Shown here one piece after another: positions 45,514-58,200 of a DNA stretch of 64,000 nucleotides. This stretch comes from Bathelium albidoporum. Its lineage: Eukaryota; Ascomycota; Dothideomycetes; Trypetheliales; Trypetheliaceae. Within the stretch, counting starts at the first letter, position 1. Each line of letters opens with the position of its first letter. The position numbers and the translations under genes were made by a program. Under the pieces are notes generated by a model that worked only from the letters and a program-made list of their open reading frames with translations, was not told the DNA's origin and searched no databases. Where the stretch lies: contig JAGFVP010000006.1 in the NCBI GenBank assembly GCA_021031095.1, positions 186,001 to 250,000 of the forward strand. Reading direction: 5' to 3'.

Positions 45514-48500
45514 ATGGGTGTTCCAGCGCTGTTCCGTTGGCTTTCGTCGAAGTACCCAAAGATCATTTCGCCTGTTGTTGAAGAACAGCCACGTAACATC
45601 GATGGCGTCGTCTATCCAGTGGACCACACGACGCCGAACCCAAATGGAGAAGAATTCGATAACCTATACCTCGACATGAATGGCATCGTCCATCCGTGTT
45701 CGCATCCAGAGGACAAGCCTGCGCCGGAAACTGAGGAGGAAATGATGGTGGAGATTTTCAAATATACCGATAGAGTGGTCCATATGGTTCGACCGAGGAA
45801 GTTGCTAATGATTGCGGTCGGTATGTAATGTCACAAGTAGCACAAGGTATCTTTGTGCACAATACCTCTCTTGGGGACGGCTCCAGTATTTACAATACAT
45901 AATTCGTCGCTAAGAGGGGTATGCATCCTTTCCTTCACCACTTCGATACCTTTACATGCCTGCTAACAATATGGATTTACAGATGGAGTTGCGCCTCGCG
46001 CAAAAATGAACCAACAACGCTCGAGACGTTTTCGTGCTGTTCAAGAGGCGAAGCTCAAGGATGAGGAAAAAGAAGAGTTTGCCAAATTACTTCGTGCGCA
46101 GGGAAAAGTTCCGGAGGATGACATAAAACCAAAAAAAACATGGGACAGCAATTCAATTACGCCCGGAACTCCCTTTATGCACAAGCTTGCACTGGCTCTT
46201 CGATACTACTGCGCCTACAATCTTAACGAAGACCCTTCGTGGAAGGATATCAAAATAATCATCTCTGACGCTACGGTTCCGGGAGAAGGTGAACACAAGA
46301 TTATGGAATTCATTCGATCCCAGCGAAACTCTCCCGAGCACGATCCAAATACCCGACATGTCATCTACGGACTCGACGCCGATTTGATCATGCTTGGCCT
46401 GGCTACTCACGAGCCTCACTTCCGCGTTCTGAGGGAAGACGTCTTCTTTCAGGAAGCCAAAACGCGGACTTGCAAGATCTGCGGAATGTCCAATCACAAG
46501 ACAGAGGAATGCACTGGTGAGGAGCTAATGAAGTCGGGAACAGCGGAAAAGCCGAACGCCGCGCTGAAGCCATTTATTTGGCTCCATGTTTCCATCCTGC
46601 GAGAATATCTTGCCGTAGAAATGGAGGTGCCCAACCAGCCGTTCCGCTTTGATCTTGAACGAGCGTTGGATGATTGGGTTTTCATGTGTTTCTTCGTTGG
46701 CAATGATTTCTTGCCCCATCTCCCCAGCCTTGATATCAGGGAACAGGGTATTGACGTCTTATTGGCCATATGGCGAGACAATCTTCCGATCATGGGCGGC
46801 TACGTCACGAAAGATGGTTACGTGGACCTAGAGAGGGCGCAGTACATTCTGGACGGTTTAGCAAAGCAAGAAGATGCAATCTTCAAGCGACGACGCGAGA
46901 CGGAAGCACGTAGAGAAGCCGCTACAAAGAGACGAAAGGAAGAACAAGAACGACGTAGGAGTGTGAAGAGTAACGGCAATGATAATGGCATGGATGCGCT
47001 CAATACGTCAACCCACATACCCAAACGCCAGAGAGGCGAGCAAGCACCTAATATCGACGCCCTGCCGACATTCTCACCATCTCAGGCCCAATCGTCTCTT
47101 ATCCGAAATGCTACTGCAGATGCAGCGCTAAACCGAGGAGCAGTATTTAGGGCGAATGAGGCGAACAAGAGCGCTGCGGCGGTTCTCAAAGAGAGGATGC
47201 TGAACGGCTCGGCTCAGGGAGACTCTGTCCAAGGGGCTGATGGCGCTGATGCCAACAATGGAGCTTCTGAACCGGCGAACGACACATCTCCGCAATCTGG
47301 ACTCGGAAAACGAAAGCGGGAGCTTCTCGAAGAAGACGCAGCGTCTACGCCAGGAGGTGCTACTCCAGAGTCTACGAAAGGCAAGCCAAAAGACAACGAC
47401 GACATGCCCCCCGATACTGTTCGGCTCTGGGAAGAAGGCTATGGCGACAGGTACTACGAACAAAAGTTTGGAGTGGAGCCAAGTGACATTGGATTCCGCA
47501 ACCAGGTAGCCCGCGACTACGTCACAGGGCTTGCATGGGTGTTGCTATACTATTTCCAAGGCTGTCCTTCATGGACTTGGTACTATCCTCATCACTATGC
47601 ACCTTTCGCTGCGGATTTCAAAGATATTGCCAAGACTGAACTCAAGTTTGAAAAGGGCAAACCTTTCCGTCCCTACGAACAATTAATGGGAGTCATGCCG
47701 GCCGCGTCAAATCACACGATTCCGGAGGTGTTCCGAAGTCTTATGACAGACGAAGACAGTGATATTGTTGACTTTTACCCAGAAGATTTCGTAGTCGATT
47801 TGAACGGCAAAAAGATGGCCTGGCAGGGTGTTGCACTCCTTCCGTTCATTGAAGAGAAGAAACTGCTTGCGGCTATGGCGACACGATATCCTCTACTGAC
47901 TGCGGAGGAAGTCGCACGTAATGAGTTTGGCAAGGATGCCTTGCTATTTTCAACCGCCCATACATTGTATAAAGACGTCATGGACAACTTCTATTCAAAA
48001 AGACAGGGCGCGCCAAAGTACAAACTGAATCCATACATCAGCAAAGGCCTCGCAGGCAAAATCGAAAAGAACGAATCTTACATCCCCGATAGCTCCCTAC
48101 CTTGCATCTATCCCTCAAGCGGCATGAACGATATCGAGGAAGACCAATCCATCACGTACGTAAACCTTCCCTAAGTTTCTTTATATATCTACCCAAAGCC
48201 ACCATCACTAATATTTATCTCTCCACCAGCGTCTTTTACGACATCCCGCAACTCAACACCACCCACAAATCCATGCTCCTCCGCGGCGTCAAGTTCGACA
48301 AGCCCGCCCTCACCCACGAGGACATCGAGACCACCCGCACCCGCACAACTAGCTCCGGCCGCTCTTTCGGCGGCGCCCCCTTGCGTCGTGGCTTCGGACG
48401 CGGCGGTCGCGGCGGCGGCGGTGGCCGAGGCGGATATGGCGATCGGATCGACTACGCCTCCGATCGCCGCGATGGCGGGCGTGGTGATTACCGGAATGGT

Positions 48501-49010
48501 AATGGCAACGGCCGCTACGACGGGAACAGCGGAGCTGGCGGCAGTGGTGGCAGTAGTAGCAACAACCCCTTCGCGGCGCACTTGGATCCGCATTTCTTGC
48601 AGCAGGCGGCTGCGAGAGGCTTTCCGCCGCCGCCGCAGGGGTGGGTGCCGCCGCAGCAGCAGTTTGGGAGGGGACCGCCCCCGCCCCCGGGAGGGCAGTA
48701 TGGTGGGGGACGGCAGGGTCAGGGGCAGCAGTCGGGGTATGGTGGTGGTGGTGGGCATGCGCCGCAGAACAGAGGGTATGGTGGAGGAGGACAGCAGTAT
48801 GACGGGCAGAGGTACGACAGCCAGCGACATGGCGGCGGGCAGGGCTACGGAGGGCAGAACTACGGCTCAGGGGGGAGGAATCACGGTGACCGCGATGATT
48901 ATAGGCCGTCGAATCGGCAGTCGGATAGGAGCGGTGGTGGATATGGAGGTGGTAGGCCGCAGCACCACTCTTCGGACAGGAGCGGCGGGGGTTATCGCGG
49001 CGGGAGATAA
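45514..49010 (+). CDS. RAT1: 5'-3' exoribonuclease Rat1/Xrn2
   Basis: Three exons: 45514-45820, 45983-48155 and 48230-49010; 1086 residues. The XRN N-terminal domain begins MGVPALFRWLSSKYP, with YLDMNGIVHPC and VRPRKLLMIAVDGVAPRAKMNQQRSRRF carrying the metal-binding acidic residues and basic pocket; ISDATVPGEGEHKIMEFIR and IYGLDADLIMLGL follow. A CCHC zinc knuckle (CKICGMSNHKTEEC), typical of the nuclear Rat1/Xrn2 branch, is near residue 265, and FVGNDFLPHLPSL is conserved. A charged linker precedes the second conserved part. The last 200 residues are Gly/Arg/Gln-rich with RGG repeats, likely RNA-binding and disordered. The enzyme degrades nascent RNA during transcription termination and processes rRNA in the nucleus. 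Confidence 0.97.
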
Positions 49011-50504
49011 CAAGCGCGAATCTGGGGCCGTAGTCTTGGGACCAACCCGGCACCAGAAATAACGAGATAGCTACCTCGCTCCGGGAGAATTGAGCTCTTG
49101 GCGTGCGTAGTAAAGTGTATTATATAGGAGTAAAGTATCTAAAAGGAAGCGCTATTGGCCATGGAGTTATTTCTCTGGCGTTGTGGCGCGCATTACGTCA
49201 AGCAAAGTGATACCGAACGTTAATACAGGTCGCGGCTTAATAGATGCGGAGATTATTGCTGTTCTTATATAGCTCATTATGATGGGGTAGATTTATCAAA
49301 GCGTATGTTGGTGACAGTCGAGCTAATTAACACATTGATCTAATATTTCCGCCAGCTCCAATGCTTCAGCACGCGGCAAAAATCTCTAAATTCGCCGCAT
49401 GAATTTGGAAGGACGCAAAGTGGTCTCGCAGCTGGTTCTAACTTGCTAAGTAGGCTGTGGCATGACATTGAGACGCGACCAGATATGCAAATTTCTATAT
49501 GTATGGTAGGAAAAGGGCAGTTGTCATGGCTAGTAATGCGTCATGATATTAGTTCCGAACTGTACGCCACTAATCAGCCTTGTTCCTTGATATACAGCCT
49601 TTTGCTCTCTACCTAAGGCTTCATAGGCCAGTCTCGCTTCCAGCCATATTGCATGTCGCTGTATGCATTTCATTTCACTCCCTTAATTAAGTCCTTATTT
49701 TCCGAGAGCCTGTGTTGCCTAGAGACTCGTGAACTTGTGTTAAACTTGAAGCCAAACTTCAATCAAGCTTAGCGGTCTATTTATAAGTGCAACTCTGCAA
49801 AGTGCCATTGTCAGTACGACTGCGGCGGGTGGAACTCGGCCGATCAAAACTATGAGCCAGCAGAAGATCTTAGCTGTCACCATTTTCCGATTGTTCCAAA
49901 TTATTCAGTTTTCCAAGATGCTCATTCCGTAACCCACACGAAACGAGATACTTCCTAACTACCTAGGTAGGTACAGGTAGATATCCTTACAGCCTAAAAG
50001 GATGTCCGTGAGCGAGAGTTCGGATTCGAAGAGAGTACAAATCTGACAGCACGTGACGTCAATTTTGGGTATAGTCTTACCTTATCCCAGCTGGCATCTT
50101 GTCCGATTATTCCAAATTATTTGGTATCCTTTCCAACGCGAATCTGCCTTGCGTAGTGAGGCCTCTAGAACCGTGGCTTGCGGTCACCTCATAAAATGAA
50201 GAATCTGCTCAAAATTCTTTCTTCAGACGCGTCGCATTCTCAGGGTCGCCCTTACAATCAAAGAGACCCTCCGTAACGTCCGAGAAAGCGTCTAGTGTGA
50301 CTATCCAGTATTCGAAGTGGAGTGATACTTCAGCCAAGGACCCGCAGGGGTAGGTTCAGACTGGGCCTCTGTTCTCTCTCGAGGGATGGCCTTTAGAGAT
50401 AATCTGCCAAGTAAGATGGCATACGCGTAACGGCAGCCGTTCATCTTCGTTGAGCCGAAGGCCGCTGAAACGTACTATCCTACCGGCAAGCTCCCTACAA
50501 CATA
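49011..50504. other. 1.5-kb interval with a degenerate direct repeat
   Basis: No gene is supported and the sequence is comparatively AT-rich. Two related segments share the core ccaaattatt: one near 49880-49920 and one near 50090-50130, similar over about 45 bases and differing mainly by A/G or C/T changes. A palindromic cctaggtagg cluster lies at 49959-49980. These could be regulatory or relics of an older repeat. Confidence 0.45.
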
Positions 50505-53411
50505 ATGACAGATCCCATTTCTGTCATTGGCGCTGTGGCTGCCGTCAGTCAGCTGGTTGAATACACCGGAAAACTGATATATGGAACACGGAGGATCTAC
50601 AAGTATTATAAAGAAGGCGTGGATCCGGAGTGCACACTTGAGACCATTACCACAAGCTTACGCAATATAAGTCAAGACCTGTACACCTCACGTCCAAATC
50701 AAGGCAACTCAGGGAGCTCGTCTTTGAAGCGCGACAAGACCATTGTAACTCTCTGCGAGCATTGCAGCATACTCTCCAGTGACCTTCTGACGGCTCTTCA
50801 GCGACTGAAAGAACCATTTCGAATCGTTGGAAACCCGTGGGAATTGCCTGAAGCCACTCAATGGGCTCTTCAAATATCATGGCGCGAGGATATGTGCAAA
50901 TACTGGGCTAATTTCCGGGTCGCGCTCATGGCCATTTGGACCGAACGCAAGATCGAGTCGTTACAAGCGCAACTTGACGGGCTGAGACAGCAACTATCGT
51001 TGCACGTTCTTGTGTCTATATGGTAGGACAACTTTATTTGCGATCATAAGAATTGTCTGACATTGCTTCCAGGAAGCAGAATGAATCTGTTTCGGCCGAT
51101 CAGTCTCGACTCGGTGGTCTTATTTCCGGGTCTCTTAATGCGACCGAGAACCTTAGTCAAATACTTCTCCGACATATGAACCAAAGTACTCTGTGGCAAG
51201 CGAGAGTTATCGATACAGTCCAAGCTTTCGACCCTTTGCGAGCGCAAACCCGGGACAACAGGCTCTTCTCCGATCATGTTGAAAGTCATATCTACAAAAA
51301 CTTCCAGAAAAGTTTATCTGCACATCTCCAATATGGAGAGATGACAAATCGCTATCATCGAATTGACCCTGCTTACGCGAAAACATTCGAGTGGATCTTT
51401 GCGACACACGTGGATGATCGCCGTTGGGCCAATTTTGTGCACTTTCTTAAAAGCGACCAGAGAATTAACTGGATTACGGGAAAGCCGGGATCCGGTGAAT
51501 CGACATCAATGAAGTTTCTGGTTGACGACGATCGGACTTCACAATACCTTGAAGAGTGGGCATCCGGGAAGCCGCTTTACACACTCGATTTCTATTTTTG
51601 GTGCTCTGGTAAAGAAATTCAGATGACGCAGGAAGGCCTGCTCAGAAGATTGCTCTACAGTCCGCTTGTAAAGCTGCCTCACTTATGGCATGCTATTTTT
51701 CCTAGTCGTTGGGAGGCCTTTGCTATACTCGGCGACGACTTCACGTGGAAAGAACCATGGACACCTGAGGAGCTCAGCGAAGCTTTTGTGACACTTACGC
51801 GGGAGGCCTCCAAGCAGGGAAAGATTTTCATGCTTATGGACGGACTGCATGAGTTCAATGGCACTTATTCAGAGCAACGAAAATTGATCAAGTTTTTCCA
51901 ATCCCTTACAAGCACAAATATCAAGCTTTGCATATCGAGTCGCAAGATGCGTTCGGAAGCTTGCCCAGTCTACGACTTGAAGATCTGACGTACTCGGATA
52001 TCAAGCATTACGTAGCTTCGGAGCTTTCAGCCACCAATGGATTTCGAGAACTGCAGCAAGGCAATCAGAGGGCTGCTGCAAAGCTGATTAGTGATGTGAC
52101 TGACAAAGCATGTGGCGTATTCTTATGGGTTATCTTGGTCGTTGGGGACCTTCTCGAGGGTCTTGCCAATGGAGAGCGACTCCCAGCCCTTGAACGTCGT
52201 CTTGGCTCTCTACTAGTAGACCTCACACCTTTGTTCTGGAGGATTCTGAATGCTGTAGATTTGGAGAGAGCATCTGTACTTATTCGCATTTTTGAGGCAT
52301 CACGAAGAAGGATGACGATGGTCGAGATGTCCTTTGCCGATGAGGACGATTCAGAATTAGCCTTTCAGATGCCTACCCAACCGCTGACTGATAATCAGCT
52401 TGATTCAAGGTCTAAATTGATGGCCCGCCGACTGAATGCCTATTGCAAAGGATTACTAGAACCACAACGAGGAGCAAAGTGTCTTGCGAATGCCAGAATA
52501 TGGTACCTTCACAGAACAGTAAAAGACTTCTTGTCCGAGGCAAGTGTGTGGGAGAGGATTACACAATGTACTCCGGATTTTAATCCTCATCTAGCTGTTT
52601 CCGCAGCAAAGATTTGTTGTTTCAAGACTGCGAATGTTCCAACTCGTCCGGGCCCACATGGAATGCTATTCCAGTCACATTTAATTGGTATCTTCGGCCA
52701 AATACGCGAAGCAGATGCGATAGATACTCGTTTACAGGTCCGACTGCTAGATGAGCTAGATTCCGTAGCATCGGCTCATTTGCCTGATGATTTTCGACGC
52801 TGGACGTTTGAGCTAGGCGGCATGGTGCTGCCTACATTTCTTCACTTCGCAGTGCAGATCCAAAATACGTCGTACGTACGATCAAAGCTTGAGGATCTGT
52901 CGATGCATGATTTGAGCGAGATAGTCCCTTCCCGTTTGAGATCGCTCTGGAACGCTATGAAACTAGTTGGTGTGACCCTCCCTTTGCTTGTACTTCACCA
53001 AGTCCCGACATTATCAGGATATTGCTCGAATATGGCGCCGATCCAAACAGCGTAAGAGCTGGAGATGTCGGAAGGCCAAGCTTCTGGAAAGTAGCTCTCG
53101 AAAGGCATGCAAAACGACCGCAGGTTTTGAGTCTTTTGCTCGAGTTCGGCGCAGATCCATTCCTGCCGCAACTCGACTCATTGTTCTCGTCACAGAACAT
53201 GAGATTCGAACTAAAAGACAGATGGCAGCGAGCTGAGCCTGTAATGGTCCAGAACTCTATCCACGGTGAGGTGCCGCGTAGTGCAAAATTGTCGAATGAG
53301 AAGCATGATGAAAAGCGATGCAAGAAGGAGTCGGCACGACAAGAGGCTAGCAATCGAGGTCTTCGATCATTGGCTCGCAATTTCCGACTAGAACGATGGA
53401 AGGATCGATGA
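50505..53411 (+). pseudogene. STAND/NACHT NLR-like receptor gene, broken
   Basis: Exon 1 is 50505-51022 and exon 2 starts at 51073. The N-terminus (MTDPISVIGAVAAVSQLVEY) is the fungal STAND N-terminal helical type. A NACHT-like P-loop domain follows: the Walker A loop reads GKPGSGEST, with Glu (GAA at 51496-51498) where the phosphate-binding Lys belongs. FMLMDGLHEF is the Walker B-like strand and LCISSR the sensor strand. There the frame breaks near 51944: in relatives SSR is followed by P-W and about four more residues before DAFGS, and here about 16 bases appear to be missing. The continuation is in another frame (51944 to about 52930). A second shift near 52925 leads to the C-terminal part with an ankyrin-like repeat (IIRILLEYGADPN), ending at 53411. 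Such genes serve fungal allorecognition or immunity; this copy looks dead. Confidence 0.82.
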
Positions 53412-55202
53412 GTGCAGTTTTGTGGAAGAAACGGCTGGTCACAGAAGGTTCTGCATTTCCTCTGAACCCTATCATCGGTCATTCTCCGCTTTCCACGGTG
53501 ATCAGCATCACTCAATTCTCGAGCATTTCCTAAACAGTATAAGCAAATACACCATGCACTGGTATTGCTCCCTTCCCCAGACAAGGTTGTGAGGCCCACT
53601 ACCAACCCCGTCACAAGAGGAGACCCGGTCAATCGGGTGGCTTTTACGGTCTTATCTATCATGCAGAAGACCTTTCAGTGTACCCAGCCTTATTTTCAGG
53701 CGGAAGAGAGTCTTCGGCTGCTGGGGTCATTTCCAGTTTCTCTGAAGACTCCGAGTGTCTGCTGATCTCGCTATACTGGCGTCGAAATTTGATGACATAT
53801 GACAGAAGACTCAAATTCAGACTTTAGAAACTGAAACGGCTTGGGGAAGCTAGGTGTTCAGCTGAAAAGGAAACCGATCGTCATTTTCACCCAGCTCCGG
53901 ATATTCGTAATACCCATATTCCAGGACTCATCCTGTTCGTGAACTGGTTTCCATATCGAGTAAGTACTGAATATCGATGTGATACAGATCCTACATGAGT
54001 TCAAGAACTAGCAAAGAACAGTCAGGGTATATGCATGATCCTCGCCAAAAGCCAATTCACCGCCAACGGACCCAGAAGCAATTAAGTGTAGACCACCGGC
54101 TTGGACTATCCTTTGATAGTTGTCCAGAATATTCGGCGGAATCATGAACCTCTCATTGTTTAGATATGTGATGTCGCTCGATCATTGAAGGCAGTAATTG
54201 AAGTCGAATTCGTTGATGCCTTCTCTATCGAGCCATTTGACCAGAGTTTGAGAAAGGTTCATGACTGTATTTACAGAGTTCACAAGATCTAACACTGACC
54301 TTGTGAGTGCTACCTAATCTGGTGCTTAGGCTGACCTGACGGCTTCGCCCTGGCGACTAATGCACTTCTCGTTGTCTGCCAAAAATTAGAGACATTAGCA
54401 CGCTAAGTAATACCAGTACAAATTGAAGTTTGGGTAGGATATTTTAGGTACCATTCAGATGATGCCTCATACCTCTAGAAAAGATTGGAGCGCACCAAAG
54501 AACCTACGAGGCTAAGCTTGCAATACCATACCTGAGGACTCACCATTATCCGTACCACTGACTTGCAGGAGATGTAAGACCTTCTGGTGTATCTGCCATG
54601 CAGCCTTGAATCCGGGCCAATGATTGTAGCTCTAAGGAAGCCGCTGGACGCCGGCCTTCTATGTCATTGGCGTCCAGCTTCCACCAATTGCCGCTCAGAG
54701 CAGTCTGACCTCAAATGTCCTATCGAAGGTCGGTACTTGGACATAGTACTTGACTATCAGGATAGGTGTGAAGAGAGGATGCTTGGCCAGAGCCCCGCCA
54801 TACTGTAAGCTTCATAGTTAAGACCCTGCAGATCTGTCCTTGCATGGACTCGTGATTGGCTAAGGAATTGATATCATCTTGGCGCAAGCTACATCTCATA
54901 GCTCCGAGGAGTTGAGCATTCCATTGCATATCGCGCCTTCCCAGTCCTCTCATCCTTGGCGAAATTTGGAGAGTGCCAATAACGACACGAGTCTCAAATC
55001 TCGTTTCAAATCGTCCAACTCTCCCCACAGGTCCCAGCAATTGTCCTTGTGTCGACAACTATACCCAGGTACCTTGGTCTACAGATGACCCGCGTGACCC
55101 ATATCGTGGAAACAGATCTCGCACGTGGTGGGGTTGGAGTGTTGAACTTCTGAGGATGCAGCGGAGGACTGTCGACGACAGCAACACGGCAAGGTCGGTC
55201 TG
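53412..55202. other. 1.8-kb gene-poor interval
   Basis: Between the NLR pseudogene and RAV1 no gene is supported. Open frames (53565-53765, 54587-54808, 54720-55058 minus, 54879-55088) overlap each other and show no domains. The final 200-300 bases should include the RAV1 promoter. No transposon ends or terminal repeats were noticed. Confidence 0.4.
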
Positions 55203-58200
55203 ATGCGAGCCGTTCTCCCAGGCAAGCCCGCAGCGAAGCTTCAGGCCATCAGTACTGCGCGTTGGAACAGCAGACAGATAATAGTACGTTGTGCAGTTGG
55301 AAAATGTGCTCACTTGCAACTTGCTTGGCTCACAGTGACAGGCGTACATATCTGGAAGCGGACTGATCATCCTTGGCGGCCCTCATGACGTTCTGCAGAC
55401 GATATACCACGAGGAAGAGGAGGTGCTTGTGGCGGTGACAGTTGATGAGATCTCAGGCAGGGTTGCAGTGTGTACGAAGAAACATGTTTATGTCTACAAG
55501 CCATATGGTCAGGACGAGGGCGCTTTGAAGGTTTGTCATTCAATATGTTTGCAGTGCCAGACGTGGGTAACTTCTGCGTAGTGGTCTTTACACTGTACTC
55601 TCAATCCAGATACGGAGACAGCCCCTTTGACCACGCTCTCGTGGGGCATAGAAGAGGAGGTCTTGGCGGGCGCGTCGGCGCTGGAACTACATGCGACAAA
55701 TAACGGAGCCGAACGGCTCTGGCAAAAGTCCTTGGCCAACCCTGTCAAGATCGCACAATTCTCCTACGATGCGAGTCTAATCGCTTCTACTGGGTTTCAC
55801 GACCGCTTGGTGAAGATATGGAGGAGACTGTCCTTTGGCACATTTGACGTCCGCTTCGACTACGCATACCTTTCACATCCGACCACTATCACCGGGATAC
55901 ATTGGCGAAAGCCTTTACACAGAGAACAGCAGATTGAGCATGTGTTGTTCACGATATGTGCTGACAACAAAGTACGGGTTTGGGCGGCTATAGATCCTCA
56001 CGGGCTGCAGATCTTACAGCAGTGGGCTGAGATTAACCTGGTCGACTCAATCCAGCCACGATCTATATCACTTGCAGAACAATCGAAAAGACGGTTTGCT
56101 TTCATATTAGACAGTAAAGACTTGCTATTGGCTACAGAACGTGCAGTCGAGCATGCCTCGGAGCAAGACAAAGAGCGTCATGCTATTGACCATCTGACCG
56201 ACATCGCCAACTTATGTCCAGAAGTCTGCGTGGTGCTGGATGACCGAGGTCACATGTCTGCCTGGGGACTCGAGAATGTTGGCTGCAAAACAAGGAAAAC
56301 CACGGACGTGTTCAATATCGTGCACACCGAAGGAATGCGATTCCATTTGGGCCTTTTCACTGGAAGTCTCGAAGACAATGTCCAACTCTACCCAATATGC
56401 GGGGATGGCGAGCGCAGCGGGTTCTCACTGCTTGTTCATCACTTTGATGGCCGCGTGGATTGGCTCGAGGGAGGGATCGACAAGCTATTTGATCCATCAC
56501 CACAAAAAGGTCGTCTCCAACTCATATCTACCTGGACTGGTCATTCTTCTGCGATTAAAAAAGTGAATCGGACTGTCAGCGGTCGAGCGCTTGTCTCAAG
56601 GACGGCCGACGGTGAAACCATAGTCTGGGTGCAAAAAGGTGGCCCTTTGGAGAAGACTCTCCAGCGGCACAGTATGATTGACATCTCAGAACATATCCAT
56701 CGTGCGTGCATTTTGCAGGAAGGAAGCTACGTCATTCTGCTTCACCACGACAAAGTATCTCTGTGGGATACGAGGGAGAGGACCGCCACCAAGGTCGCAG
56801 ATTGCCGGTACAATATGCGCGGTAAGCCTTTGTGTCTAATTCTTTTACCGGAAGTCGAAACGGATAAGTCCATTGCGCACATTGCCACAGTGAGCTCTGA
56901 AATGAAGGGTATCGTTTGGGAAGTCATCGTGCCATCAGAATCAAGGTCCAAAGCACAGCGGCGACAGAGTCAGACGGTCTCTTTGCGACAATTCTGTACT
57001 GTCGATCTTGGAACTGGGGATGATCTGGCATTCGTATTGCCTGTTGATCCTGCAGGCTCCGCCCCGGTCATCTCGGGCTTCCTTGACACATTTGCCCGCG
57101 ATGTTGCGATATCCTATACCAGGTCCGGCATTGTCAAGTCTTGGACCGCTAAGGTGGACCGTGAGAGGGGGAAGATTGACTGGCTATTGACCTCTGCTGT
57201 CGAAACCGGCATCCCGGAACCGTCTCTGGCAAGCGGTTCGTCCATTCGAAAAACAGCGCTGGTAGATGCAAAGAGGACCACTTTGACGATATGGGATACG
57301 CGAAGCACGCAACTTGAATATGAAGAGTATTTTGAAGGCAGCGGACCGATCCAAGATCTCGATTGGGCCACCACGCCCGACAGCCAGTCTATACTCTCCG
57401 TCGGATTCCCGCATCGAGTCATAATCTACTGCCAACTTCGGTATGACTACCTCGAAGCCGGTCCCTCTTGGGCTTCCATCAGAGAGATACGGCTTCGCGA
57501 TCTCACGCCTCATCCCATCGGAGATTCTGTCTGGCTTGGCAGTGGTAATCTCGTGATTGGCGCAGGTAATCAACTCTTCGTACACGATAAGCGCGTTACG
57601 CTCTCAGAGAGTCTCATTCCAGACTTACGGCTGTCGGCTCAGGAGAAACAGCTGCACGATATGTTTACGGTAGTCAGTAGACTAAACGGCCCTCTGCCCG
57701 TGTATCACCCACAATTCGTATCACAGTCCCTGCTTGCTGGAAAAATGTCTCAAATGCAGACGATTATTATCGAGCTTCTGCAAAAGCTAAAGTTCTTCAC
57801 GGAAGGAGATCCTTTGGATCCGCTGCTTGATCAGACAGTCGACTTCTTTTGGGAAGACAATCTGGTAAGAGTTCTACCAATTGGGAGAAAACAAGCTCTG
57901 ATCGATTTTAGGAGCGCTCCAGGACCCCTGCTATTAACAGGCGGGCTTCTTATGCTGACTATATAGAAAGCGAGAAACCGGTCGCCGTCACTGAAGAAGT
58001 TGCTGCAGCGCTAAATGAAAAGCTCACTGAAACGAAAGTGCCTTTGCTATCAAGTCAGGAGCAATTTCGCCTGGCCGATATCATTGAGTGTATGGGAACA
58101 GTAGAGAAGCACCGTCGCTCGATCGATGATAATGCTGCTCGGTTTCTTCTGTTCTTCCGTCAGCATGCGATACTGTCATCCAGCAAACACTTGGAAGAGT

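Noticed and set aside
48189..49062. Long open frames on both strands over the end of RAT1
   Set aside because: They are shadows of the GC-rich RGG tail; the RAT1 frame joins in phase across the intron ending at 48229.
52955..53662. Minus-strand 235-codon open frame
   Set aside because: No domain is seen and it lies antisense to the ankyrin-like end of the NLR locus; composition suggests chance.
57865..57966. Apparent stop within RAV1
   Set aside because: An intron at 57865-57911 removes it and restores the frame into the conserved YIESEKP region.
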